64,000 bases of DNA from Uloborus plumipes. Its lineage: Eukaryota > Arthropoda > Arachnida > Araneae > Uloboridae. Below the pieces are notes generated by a model that searched no databases, had not been told where the DNA came from, and saw only the letters and a program-made list of their open reading frames with translations. The DNA lies in the NCBI GenBank assembly GCA_038373865.1, contig JAXGGA010002328.1:60875-124874 (forward strand), written 5' to 3'. Below, piece after piece: positions 1 to 9,429 of the stretch (positions are counted from its first letter, which is position 1; each line of letters opens with the position of its first letter). The position numbers and the translations under genes were made by a program.

Positions 1-38
1 GGTGATTTTTTACAATGTTTATAATTTATCTTTTTCAG

Positions 39-119
39 ATGAAAAATTGGCTTAAGGGGAAGGGAGGAACAGGTGGTAATGTAAATTCAAACAGAGCTGC
101 ACATAAGAAAACGAGATAA
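39..119 (+). CDS. probable 3'-terminal coding exon of an unidentified gene
   Basis: A pyrimidine-rich tract ending in TTTTTCAG (31-38) is followed by an open frame of 26 codons closed by TAA at 117-119. The other two frames hit stops within a few codons. The short tail is basic and glycine-rich (it contains KGKGGTGGN and ends HKKTR). A canonical AATAAA lies 75 bp after the stop. Acceptor, frame, stop and poly(A) signal together suggest the last exon of a plus-strand gene whose body lies left of the window. I do not recognise the protein. The opposite strand also has an acceptor-like site here, but the peptide it opens does not resemble the missing CUB-gene tail. The exon could be a chance arrangement. 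Confidence 0.42.
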   Translation: MKNWLKGKGGTGGNVNSNRAAHKKTR

Positions 120-193
120 ATGAATTGTTTTGTATGGTAATTAACTTGATGAGAAAAGATAAAACTTTTGTCAGTTAAAATTCCATTTTTATG

Positions 194-199
194 AATAAA
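194..199 (+). promoter_or_regulatory. AATAAA polyadenylation signal
   Basis: Canonical hexamer 75 bp after the stop codon of the probable terminal exon at 39-119. Such hexamers are common by chance in AT-rich DNA, so its value comes only from its position. Confidence 0.4.
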
Positions 200-637
200 A
201 ATTTGAAACGCAGAAAAAAATAGCGTATCAATGCATTTAGAGCGCTATTGATGTGAACAATGCATTACATCAATGCATCTATGAATAAATGATAATGGTC
301 ATACACAATGAAAAAAAACTTTCCACGAGAGAAATTATCATCATGGTTTACTCTAACAAAAATTTGAATAACAAAAAAAAGAAAGCATATATTATGAGGA
401 AATATTTACATACAAAAAGCGCCCAGTATCTTTTTTTAAAGGCATCGCAACTTCAGTTCCCCCTTTTTTTTCGAAGTATGATGATGATTTAAGTTAAATA
501 CGGAGTTTATTCAAAATGCAAAATTAGAAAAAAAAAAAGGACCACATACATTCGTGATTTAGTTGGATTTTGGTTTCTACGAACAATTTCATAATGAATA
601 TTTAATATCCAGTACTCGTGAAAATATAAATCCATAA

Positions 638-744
638 CCCAGGTAGCACAAAAACATTTAAACGTTTTATAAACGTTTTTAATCTGTTGTCACAACCTTA
701 ATAACCAGTTTACAACCTTTAAAAAACGAAGTGTGCTACTTGGG
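638..744. mobile_element. 107-bp MITE, copy A (CCCAGGTAGCACA termini)
   Basis: Imperfect terminal inverted repeats begin CCCAGGTAGCACA on the left and end GTGTGCTACTTGGG on the right. The interior contains ACGTTTTATAAACGTTTT, itself a palindrome. A second copy of identical length lies at 47345-47451 with only a few differences, which fixes the boundaries. No coding capacity. The superfamily is not clear: flanks suggest at most a 2-bp duplication (AA here, TT in the other copy). Confidence 0.7.
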
Positions 745-889
745 AAGTGATTATCCGAATTGCATGGAAAGTTTTTTTCTTTTTATATTTGCTTCATTTT
801 AAATCTACTAAAATAAAAGAGACACAAATCTTATGCATTTAAACAATAATACATTGAATTGTTTCAACATTATAACAGCACATATTTAC

Positions 890-1249
890 CTGTTACTGGA
901 GCATTATTGTTTGGGTTGCCATATGAATTAGATGGATTTAATCTCGCTCCACAATAACGGTCTCCACCCAGATTAAGGAAATCCGTAGGACATTCCGTGA
1001 TACCTAATCCAGCTTCACCAGCGCCAACAGTTGGCGAGTTATTGGAGTTAAGATTTAATATGATGAAATTCTCAATGCTATCAGCTGTGTAAGTCTGGGA
1101 ACAACGGCCAAATTCTTTACGGAAGCACATAGTGTAATCAAGATTGTTCAAATACCCCCCACTCTGGACTGAGGATTGCTCTTGCACATAATTGAAGCTG
1201 GAGAAAGATCCTTGAATTCCCGTAAAGTATTGAAGACAGTTAGGAGGAG
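890..1249 (-). CDS. secreted clip/CUB protein, exon 5 (second CUB-like module)
   Basis: Fifth visible coding exon of the minus-strand gene, residues 227-346 of the spliced product. The acceptor is CTCTTTACAG just above 1249 and the donor GTAAATATG starts at 889. It is 360 nt long and both ends are phase 1, so it could be skipped or duplicated without a frameshift. It opens with APPNCLQYFTG and continues with FNY, a TMCFRKE stretch, ECPTDF and RYCGARL. This is the cysteine pattern of the second CUB-like module in arthropod clip/CUB secreted proteins. The protein should continue for one more exon, normally a short beta-rich tail ending in Cys. I could not find that exon between 1 and 889, so it is probably left of the window. 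The role of the family is not established. Confidence 0.85.
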
Positions 1250-1664
1250 CTGTAAAGAGGAACACAGTTTTTAAGTTACAATTATCATGTCATTTAAAGA
1301 TAATTTTAGTGCAGTAGTTCGATTTTTACCTTAATAAATTGTACTAAAATGTTCATAGCTGTAAAGAAGTAAATAAGCGACATCTTGTTTTTTTTCCCCG
1401 TAGTTTACTCGCGAGAAGAAAGTTTACTAAAACAAAAAACAAGATGGTTGTCACGAACTGAATGAACGCACTGTCCTGTATGTTTGTAATATTAGCCGCA
1501 CCATTCTTTTGACTGTCTTGAACTGAAAGTTACCTAAAATGTTTCTCTTTAATGAATAAATAAATAAATTAAATGAAAAAAATTCAAGTTCACATTAAAA
1601 TACATAAAATTTCTCATTTGCTTAAAATGTGTGGCATTACATTTCAATAAATTCCTACTGTATA

Positions 1665-2010
1665 CACTGTAAAAATAAATGTTGTTTTTACAGTATAATA
1701 CAGCTAATTTTATAGTAATAAACTAAAAAATGTTAATTTTACAGTAATAAACAGCAAACCTGCTAATTTTACAGTGTATTCCGTGCATTTTACAGTTTTA
1801 AACTGGAACCTCTGTTTACAGTATTATACTGTTGTTTTTTCAGTATAATACAGCTGCATTTTAAGGCAATAAACTGTAAAATTTTGAATTTTACAGTAAG
1901 AAACTAAAATTGCTGGTTTTACAGTTGATTACCGTGCATTTTACAGTTTTAAATTGGAATCTCGGTTGCCAGTATTATACTATAACAAAAACAGTTCATT
2001 TTATGCAATG
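1665..2010. mobile_element. 346-bp TA-flanked MITE, CACTGTAAAAA family, copy A
   Basis: Starts CACTGTAAAAATAAATG and ends with the degenerate complement TTCATTTTATGCAATG. TA lies immediately outside both ends, as expected for a Tc1/mariner-type insertion. The interior repeats a motif like TTTTACAGTAATAAACTG. The relative at 13784-14343 has the same termini but a longer, more regular internal array. No coding capacity. Confidence 0.65.
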
Positions 2011-3065
2011 TACATGTTTTGTAACCGTAGTATCATTTTAAATTCAAGTTCATTTTTTCCTAATATGTAAGTGTAAAAAGTGAGAGAAACAAACTATAAA
2101 ATTGATAAAAACAATTGAATTGTTGAAATTGTTATTGTTATATTTACAAATTATAAACAAATTAAAAGCAAGCAGTTCTCTCAGTATCAAACTTTGAGTC
2201 TGGATAGGTAAAAAAATATATCTATGCACAATTCTTCTAAAATTCACTCAACTTAAACCAGAAATAATAATGTGAGTATATTTTCTTATTCCTAAAATTT
2301 AATTAAAACAAAGTTAGCTCTTGCATATTTTTCCGAACAAATAATTATTTTACTTTTTAATGGTCATTAAAAGTCAAAAGAATAAAAACAGAATCTGCAC
2401 ATTTTCTCATTATTATAATAATTATTTTTTTTTAAACTTCAGTGCTAGAAATACAAAATACTGTTTCGTGTTACTGCCAATCTTAAAAAGTTCAATACGC
2501 ATTTTTTTGTACATGATCTACGTTAAGACGCATAACCAAGATTGGTTATTTGTGTGTGTGTGAAACACGTCCGCCTTTTAGAACAGGAATTACGAATGTT
2601 TTAAATTAAATCGCTTGCGCCAAATAAAGTTTTGAGTTTACTAGAAATTGAACAAAGCATTGTTCAACTCAAATACATACAAAACGGGAATGAAAAGTCC
2701 TAGCTGAGATCTATCGAACACAAACAATGTTTGTAATAATTACTTAAATTTCACTGCTAGCTCGAATTGGAATATATATACATAGTACTTGTGAAAAGGC
2801 AGACGGACAAGCATGTTTCCCTATCTCACAAACTTTCCAAAACTGCATTCTTGAAATATCTACAGGATTAATTTCAGTTACTTATTTCTTTATTTTGACT
2901 TTATTTTGTTTTCAGAGCCAAAAATTAAACTGAATACTTTGTGCATATTTCTTTTAATATTTCAAAATCCTCTACAATTTTTATTCATGGCAACATTATT
3001 TTAACAAGATCTGTAAAAATTTTACAAACCACCTAACTTGTCTAGGAATATACCCTGGAGTTGAT

Positions 3066-3592
3066 TTAACCCATTTATGCCCAATTTTTTTTAAACAATT
3101 TTTTTTCAATTTTTATCTGCTTAAAACTCTTACTTGAAATGGTTTACATACATTTTAGGCTTAAAATAGTTAGCCGTTGCCATATTTATTAATTTATATA
3201 ACGTCCTGTTTATGGGATATTTTACAGATACGTGAGCAAAATACGACCTTACGTGACTTTTCTTTTGCAAAGTAACATTACAGAAGGCATCTCTGGTCAA
3301 TTTTAAGCAAATCATTTTAAAATAGTTTAATTTTATGAACAATAAGTTCGCAAAAAAAACTTACTTTCTGTGGCTACCCATGCTGGATCGTTGCTTGACT
3401 GATTTGTCTGAAAATAGCTGTCAATAAATAAACTCTGATGTCCAAATAGTGGCTCTAACTGAATTTCTCGAAAAGAAGGACTATTTAACTATTGAAAAAC
3501 ATCTGTAGTAAAATGATATACCCATTACAGGTTTTTGTATGCAGCAACTTATAAGCGTCCCGTTTTTAGGCTACTAAGCATAAATGGGTTAA
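3066..3592. mobile_element. 527-bp piggyBac-like MITE
   Basis: Both ends carry TTAA followed by CCCATTTATGC (left) or its complement (right, GCATAAATGGGTTAA). TTAA duplication and CCC termini are the signature of piggyBac-type elements. The interior is AT-rich with no transposase that I can see; an open frame on the minus strand at 3130-3342 has no recognisable content. Confidence 0.62.
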
Positions 3593-3639
3593 AGTAAGAT
3601 TTTTATTTACTCCTGCTTAGGATTGGTTCCGGCCAAGCC

Positions 3640-3865
3640 GCGTGCTATTTCTATTTACTCAAGAATTGTTGGTACTATATTCCAATTGCCTAAACCCAGC
3701 TAGAAGCCAGGCTTTAAACAACCCTGTCCCTTACTTAAACAAACTTGGTACTCAGTTTATTGATCCCAAAGAGGCTGAGTAGCGTGTGCCCGCAGTCCAG
3801 AAATAGTAGCTCTTTACAAGCAATTATGCTAATCACTACACAGCCGCTACTGAAAGGGAGGCTTT
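3640..3865 (-). repeat. possible tRNA-derived SINE remnant
   Basis: On the minus strand this stretch reads GTGTAGTGATTAGCATAATT, which resembles a tRNA D-arm with a Pol III A box. About 30 nt on comes GGACTGCGGGC, where a B box (GGTTCGANNCC) would be expected but has decayed. A GC-richer unique body follows. The stretch stands out from the AT-rich surroundings. No target-site duplication or A-rich tail could be fixed, so boundaries are approximate. Confidence 0.33.
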
Positions 3866-4467
3866 GTTGACTACAGGTAAATCGACGAATACTGAGACAA
3901 CATAGAAAAAATATGTTTCTTTTTTCTTAAGACTTTTTCATACTGGTTTGAAACGTGAAGAACTATATATATTTATTATTTGTAGCTTTAAGTTCTAAAC
4001 CTAGTAAGGGTACGTTACGTATATGGGAATGAGGGGCAAAGTGAAATAGTTAAGATAATAAGTGAAATAATTAAGAACGAATGAGAACATAAGAGAATGA
4101 ATGACTAAGTAAGGGAATTAATAAGTAAAGGAATATAATTGAATGCATTGAACATTTAAAATCAAAATATGACTAATATTAACTAAATAAGTACTTGCAT
4201 AGTAACAAGAAATATTTTTGATAAACGACGAAAGAGCGCAATTTGTGTATCAAATTAAAATACTGATTTGTACTATTTTGTTTGCTAATCTTTAGAGTTA
4301 CAAATTTTTTGACTGGAATCCACTATATGTTTAGGAACTTTATTAAATTATTGCTAGATAAATGACTATGAAAATATCTTACCATTTCACTTTGTCTAGC
4401 AATTTTAGTCTGCCTCACATTCCCCCACTTGTTACGCACATTTTGAAATGCCCCCAATTCAAACCAG

Positions 4468-4986
4468 ATATTTTTCAGAAAGACATTTGAATCATGGCTG
4501 TTGCATAATATGAGGGCAGAGAATCTAATAGTGGGAGGTCAAGTCTGCAGCAGTTCCTCCTTTTCGAGACATTGGCGATAGAAAGCATATAATGGTACGT
4601 TAGTCTCGAGGTATCGGACACAAATCGTAAAAGTTTCAGAATATTTTTCAGGAAGACATTTGAATCATGGCTGTGGCATAATATGAGGGCAGAGAATCTA
4701 ATAGTGGGAGGTCAAGTCTGCAGCAGTTCCTCCTTTTCGAGACATTGGCGATAGAAAGCATATAATGGTACGTTAGTCTCGAGGTATCGGACACAAATCG
4801 TAAAAGTTTCAGAATATTTTTCAGAAAGACATTTGAATCATGGCTGTTGCATAATATGAGGGCAGAGAATCTAATAGTGGGAGGTCAAGTCTGCAGCAGT
4901 TCCTACTTTTTGACACATTGGCAATAGAAAGCATATAACGGTAGGTTAGTCTCGAGGTATCGGACACAAATCGTAAAAGTTTCATA
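4468..4986. repeat. three tandem copies of a 173-bp unit
   Basis: Units begin ATATTTTTCAG at 4468, 4641 and 4814, exactly 173 bp apart. The first two are almost identical; the third carries several substitutions (for example TACTTTTTGACACATTGG for TCCTTTTCGAGACATTGG). No open frame runs through. The third unit ends a short way before a TTAACCCTTTATGTCCC motif at 5012. Confidence 0.93.
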
Positions 4987-5011
4987 TTCCATGTTCCCTT
5001 TAAACATCAGT

Positions 5012-5028
5012 TAACCCTTTATGTCCCG
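5012..5028 (+). repeat. piggyBac-like terminal motif TTAACCCTTTATGTCCC
   Basis: TTAACCCTTTATGTCCC here resembles the inverted end near 8816-8835 (GGGACAAAAAGGGTTAA). The pair could be the two ends of a piggyBac-like element into which the (TA)n nest grew. The same phrase also recurs at 5398 and 8697, so the pairing is ambiguous. Confidence 0.4.
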
Positions 5029-5279
5029 ACGGGACTCAGAAGTCCTGCTTATATTAATTTAGTATTATGAATCTTAAATGGCTGAAATCATGCTGAAGCT
5101 TTTGAGTACCACTCCGTGTACTCCGTTGAGAGGCCGACAGATGGTAACGGCGATCGGAAATTTGTATTGCGGGCCCTAAGGAGCCGCAGAGGGCCGCAGA
5201 GGGCCTCAGACCCCTAAATTTTTCAAAATTTTTATACTGGGTGAAAATGTTTTTTTGATGTATTTCCAACTCAAAAAAC

Positions 5280-5283
<4 letters not shown>

Positions 5284-5355
<72 letters not shown>
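5284..5355. repeat. (TA)n microsatellite
   Basis: About 36 uninterrupted TA units. It starts the nest of TA-flanked elements running to 9341. Confidence 0.97.
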
Positions 5356-5357
<2 letters not shown>

Positions 5358-5360
<3 letters not shown>

Positions 5361-5432
5361 TTTTGAGTCCATGCCTATATTAATCCCATTTTTCCCCTTA
5401 ACCCTTTTTGTCCCAAATTAATTTAGCAGTGA

Positions 5433-5436
<4 letters not shown>
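5358..5436. repeat. ~80-bp TA-associated unit, copy 1
   Basis: Runs from TTTTTGAGTCCATGC through TTAACCCTTTTTGTCCC to TTTAGCAGTGAATTTA, then straight into (TA)n. Near-identical copies lie at 8653-8733 (same orientation) and 8796-8866 (inverted). Confidence 0.85.

Positions 5437-5496
<60 letters not shown>
5437..5496. repeat. (TA)n microsatellite
   Basis: About 30 TA units between the first 80-bp unit and the 2.46-kb foldback element. Confidence 0.97.
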
Positions 5497-5498
<2 letters not shown>

Positions 5499-5499
<1 letters not shown>

Positions 5500-7956
5500 G
5501 GTGGGCCGAAAAAACACTTTTTTTTATTTCGAATTTGTAATAGCGCGGAAAAGTTGCGAATTGTGAAGACAAAAAGAAGGAAAAAAAAATTATCGAAATC
5601 GGTTGATATCTTCTGATCGCGCATAAGGCCTAAAATTTGACAAAAAATGAAAAAACTTGATTTTCGCGATTTTTTTTTTTAAATTTTTGAATTGGATGTT
5701 TTCGAAATGTAATAGTGCGGAAAGGTAACTAATTGTGAAGACAAAAAGAAGGAAAAAAATTTATCGAAATCCATTGATATCTTCCGATCGCGCATAAGGC
5801 CTAAAATTTGACAAAATAAGAAAAACACTTCATTTTTGCGATTTTTTTTGAAAAAATTTTGAACGAGATGTTTTCATAATTTTTTTGCGCGGAAAAGTTA
5901 ACATTTATGAAGACAAAAAGAGGGATAAAAAAGAGGAAAAAAAAATATCGGAATCGATTAATAACCTCCGGTCGTGCCTAGGGCCTAAACTTTGACAAAA
6001 TATGAAAAAACATCATTTTTGCGATTTTTTGTTTAATTTTTTGAATTAGATGTTTTTGTAATGCAATACTTGTAACGTTTGCTAATATAGCCTTAAAACA
6101 TTGTGTTTTGATTTTGTTTTGGTCACTTAATATCTTCCGATTGCGCATTAACCCCAAAATTACCCAAAATAATAATTAAAAAAAAGTTACATTTTTACGC
6201 GTTTTTGGTTTTTGATGAATAATTTTTTGTGAAACAACCGTATTATTTTTTGAAACAGACTGACACTAAGATAGAAAAACAAATTACCACAGGTTCAGTC
6301 GATATTATTCAGTTGCGAAAAGCTTTAGAAACCGTCATGCGTAGACGTCGGGCAGCAATCCAAGCAACGTCGCTCGCCCGGCAACGGCTCTCTTCCACTC
6401 CATCGCCGCCTTCCTAGGACCACGTCAGTTATCTGCCTATATTGCTCTTTCAGTCTGCGTTTCTATGTGGTAACCACAGTGCACTATTAAATAGTTCAAT
6501 CTAGCTGTTTTCATTTTGAAATTCTTGTAGTCTTCTGTAATGATGTAGTTTTCTGCTCTGTGTGAACTCGGTGATTTAACGAAAAAGTTATACAATTGCC
6601 GAGCCAAATAACAAGGCAAATACTCTAATAACAAGACAAATATTTGGCTGCTCCACTTTTGGTACTCCAAAAGAGCTGCCATGAAACAAGCCGTCCACTG
6701 GCAAGGACATCATTAGGTGTCGTACTCAAGGAAGGTTAAATTTGGCACTAGAAATTAATAATGGTGTCTTCGCCAGTAGGCAGTTAGTTTAAGGGCAGTT
6801 CTTTGGAGTGCCAAAAGTGGGGCAGCCAAATATTTGTCTTGCTGTTAGAGTATTTGTCTTGGTATTACGTAACTTTTTGTTAAATCACAGAGTCCACACA
6901 CAGCAGGAAACTACATCTTTACAGAAGACTACAAGATTTTCAAAATCAAAACAGCTAGATTGAACTAAATAATAGTACACTGCGATTACTACATAGAAGC
7001 GCAGACTGAAAAAACAATATAGGCAGACAGCTGACATGGTTCTAGGAAGGCGGCGATGGAGTGGAAGAGAGCCGTAGCCAGGCGAACGACGTTGCCTGGA
7101 TTGCTGCCCGACGTCTGCGCATGAGAGTTTCTAAGGCTTTTCGCAACTGAATAACATCGACTGAACCTGTAGTAGTTTATTTTTCTATATTATTGTCAGT
7201 CTGTCTCAAAAAATACTACGGTTGTTTCACAAAAAATTATTCAACAAAAACCAAAAACGCGAAAAAATGTAACTTTTTTTTAATTATTATTTTTGGTAAC
7301 TTTGGGGTTAATGCGCAACCGGAAGATATTAACTGACCAAAATAAATTCAAAGCACAATGTTTTAAGGCAATATTAGTAAACGTTACAAACTATTGCATT
7401 ACGAAAGCATCTAATTCAAAAAATTAAACAAAAAATCGCAAAAATTTTTCATATTTTGTCAAAGTTTAGGCCCTAGGCACGACCGAAAGATATTAATCGA
7501 TGTCGATAATTTTTTTTCCTCCTTTTTATCCCTCTTTTTGTCTTCATAATTATAATCCTTTCCGCGCGAAAAAATTATGAAAACATTTAATTCAAAATTT
7601 TTTCAAAAAAAATCGCAAAAATGAAGTTTTTTTTCATATTTTGTCAAATTTTAGGACTTATGCGCGATCGGAAGATATCAATGGATTTCGATAATTTTTT
7701 TTCCTTCTTTTTGTCTTCACAATTAGTTACCTTTTCGCACTATTACATTTCGAAAACATCCAATTCAAAAATTTAAAAAAAAATATCGCGAAAATCAAGT
7801 TTTTTTCATTTTTTGTCAACTTTTAGGCCTTATGCGCGATCGGAAGATATCAACCGATTTCGATAATTTTTTTTCCTTCTTTTTATCTTCATAATTCGCA
7901 ACTTTTCCGCGCTATTACAAATTCAAAATAAAAAAAAGTGTTTTTTCGGCCCACCC
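5499..7956. mobile_element. 2.46-kb foldback element (GGGTGGGCCGAAAAAAC termini)
   Basis: Left end GGGTGGGCCGAAAAAAC and right end GTTTTTTCGGCCCACCC are exact complements, with TA just outside each. Almost the whole length is two inverted arms of about 1.2 kb around a short centre near 6.70-6.78 kb. Each arm contains several degenerate repeats of roughly 180 bp (recurring GAAGACAAAAAGA, GATATCTTCCGATCGCGCATAAGGCC, AATTTTTTGA), followed inward by a GC-richer block holding a short open frame. No transposase is evident. The arms differ at scattered positions, so this is a diverged foldback. TA flanks suggest a Tc1/mariner-like mobiliser, but that is inference. Confidence 0.8.
6229..6417 (+). other. 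short open frame in the foldback arm, possibly a captured gene fragment
   Basis: A 62-codon open frame in the left arm. It has an arginine-rich stretch (VMRRRRAAIQATSLARQR) and a serine/proline tail, and is clearly GC-richer than the rest of the element. The inverted copy lies around 7030-7220 on the other strand with differences. I recognise no domain. It may be a fragment of a host or transposon gene carried by the arms, or an accidental frame in a GC-rich block. Confidence 0.2.
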
Positions 7957-7979
7957 TAATATATATATATATATATATA

Positions 7980-8630
7980 CAGGGTGTCCACTCCAATCGT
8001 GGACCAATAGCTAATTTCTAAACCGTTAGAGATAAGCATATAGTTTATTTAGGAAAAAATCTCCAAATTACGAAAGGAATTTTGGGTCTATTCAATGTTT
8101 TTCAAAAAATCAAATTTTGAAAGAGTTACGAAATTTAAATTTTTATACAGCCCCCCAGTCCTATCAATCATATTTAGTAAAACATTCTTGACACTGTAAC
8201 GTTTAAAACTAAAAAAAAATCACTCTTCTACGACAAAAATTGACCGAGTTATGACGTTTTGAAAAATCAAGATTTTGAAGGATTTCGCATACGGTCCCTA
8301 AAGCGATCTCTCGATGACGTCATGAAACAATGCAAAATCTTGATTTTTCAAAACGTCATAACTCGGTCAATTTTTGTCGTAGAAGAGTGATTTTTTTTTA
8401 GTTTTAAACGTTACAGTGTCAAGAATGTTTTACTAAATATGATTGATAGGACTGGGGGGCTGTATAAAAATTTAAATTTCGTAACTCTTTCAAAATTTGA
8501 TTTTTTGAAAAACATTGAATAGACCCAAAATTCCTTTCGTAATTTGGAGATTTTTTCCTAAATAAACTATATGCTTATCTCTAACGGTTTAGAAATTAGC
8601 TATTGGTCCACGATTGGAGTGGACACCCTG
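7980..8630. mobile_element. 651-bp palindromic element, copy A (CAGGGTGTCC termini)
   Basis: Starts CAGGGTGTCCACTCC and ends with its complement, with TA on both sides inside a (TA)n tract. The arms are about 298 bp each and nearly perfect complements. The unpaired centre is about 55 bp and contains GATTTCGCATACGGTCCC and GATGACGTCATG. The copy at 26337-26987 has exactly the same length. No coding capacity. An RNA or single strand from this element would fold into one very long hairpin. TA insertion points to a Tc1/mariner-like source of transposase. Confidence 0.9.
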
Positions 8631-8652
8631 TATATATATATATATATATATA

Positions 8653-8729
8653 TTAATTTTTGAGTCCATGCGTATATTGATCCCATTTTTCCCCTTAACC
8701 CTTTATGTCCCAAATTAATTTAGCAGTGA

Positions 8730-8733
<4 letters not shown>
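8653..8733. repeat. ~80-bp TA-associated unit, copy 2
   Basis: Near-identical to 5358-5436 and in the same orientation (TTTTTGAGTCCATGC ... TTTAGCAGTGAATTTA). It forms an inverted pair with 8796-8866 across the next (TA)n tract. Confidence 0.85.

Positions 8734-8795
<62 letters not shown>
8734..8795. repeat. (TA)n microsatellite
   Basis: About 31 TA units at the centre of the inverted pair of 80-bp units. Confidence 0.96.
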
Positions 8796-8799
<4 letters not shown>

Positions 8800-8866
8800 T
8801 CACTGCTAAATTAATTTGGGACAAAAAGGGTTAAGGGGAAAAATGGGATTAATATACGCATGGACT
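8796..8866. repeat. ~80-bp TA-associated unit, inverted copy 3, split by a hAT-like element
   Basis: Reverse complement of the 80-bp unit (AAATTCACTGCTAAATTAAT ...). It is interrupted at CATGGACT and resumes at 9322 with CATGGACTCAAAAATTAAT, showing that the hAT-like insertion is younger than the unit. Confidence 0.85.
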
Positions 8867-9321
8867 CAGGGGCGGCATTTCAGCATTTCGCTTGAGGGGG
8901 CGAGTTTGTAAACTATGAATTTTATCAGTATGGAATGAAATACATTTGGTAAAAATGAAGCAATCGTAAAATGTATTTAATCTTAAGAAAAAAAAGGTTC
9001 ATTAAAACATTATGCAGTAGCTTGATAAATTCAAAAATTCATATGAGGAACTCAGAAAAATTCATAATTTCTCATTTTTGTACATTTTACGTGATTAATG
9101 GTGGTTCAAATAATGCAAAACTTTATTGCGCAAACTTTTCGTGTTAAAATTATTCACTTTCCTCAACTATTATTGAAAATTAGTGAGCTGTTTTAATTCC
9201 TTTTGCATATGATCATTGATTTGTGAATCATATAAATTGAGTTCACGCATTTCTTATTATTCTGCTCAAAAGATTTGGGGGTGCAACCGCCTCCTCTTGC
9301 TCCCCCTATTTGCCGCCCCTG
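8867..9321. mobile_element. 455-bp non-autonomous hAT-like element with 8-bp target duplication
   Basis: Terminal inverted repeats CAGGGGCGGCA (left) and TGCCGCCCCTG (right) are exact complements. They are flanked by a perfect 8-bp direct repeat CATGGACT (8859-8866 and 9322-9329), the hallmark of hAT insertion. The interior is AT-rich without transposase. Confidence 0.9.
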
Positions 9322-9429
9322 CATGGACTCAAAAATTAATACATGCTTCGAAAACTAATGAGCTATTTGAGGAAGAACGTCTACCGGACAGTCAAAGCTT
9401 CATAAGCATTATATATGGTTACTAATTCA

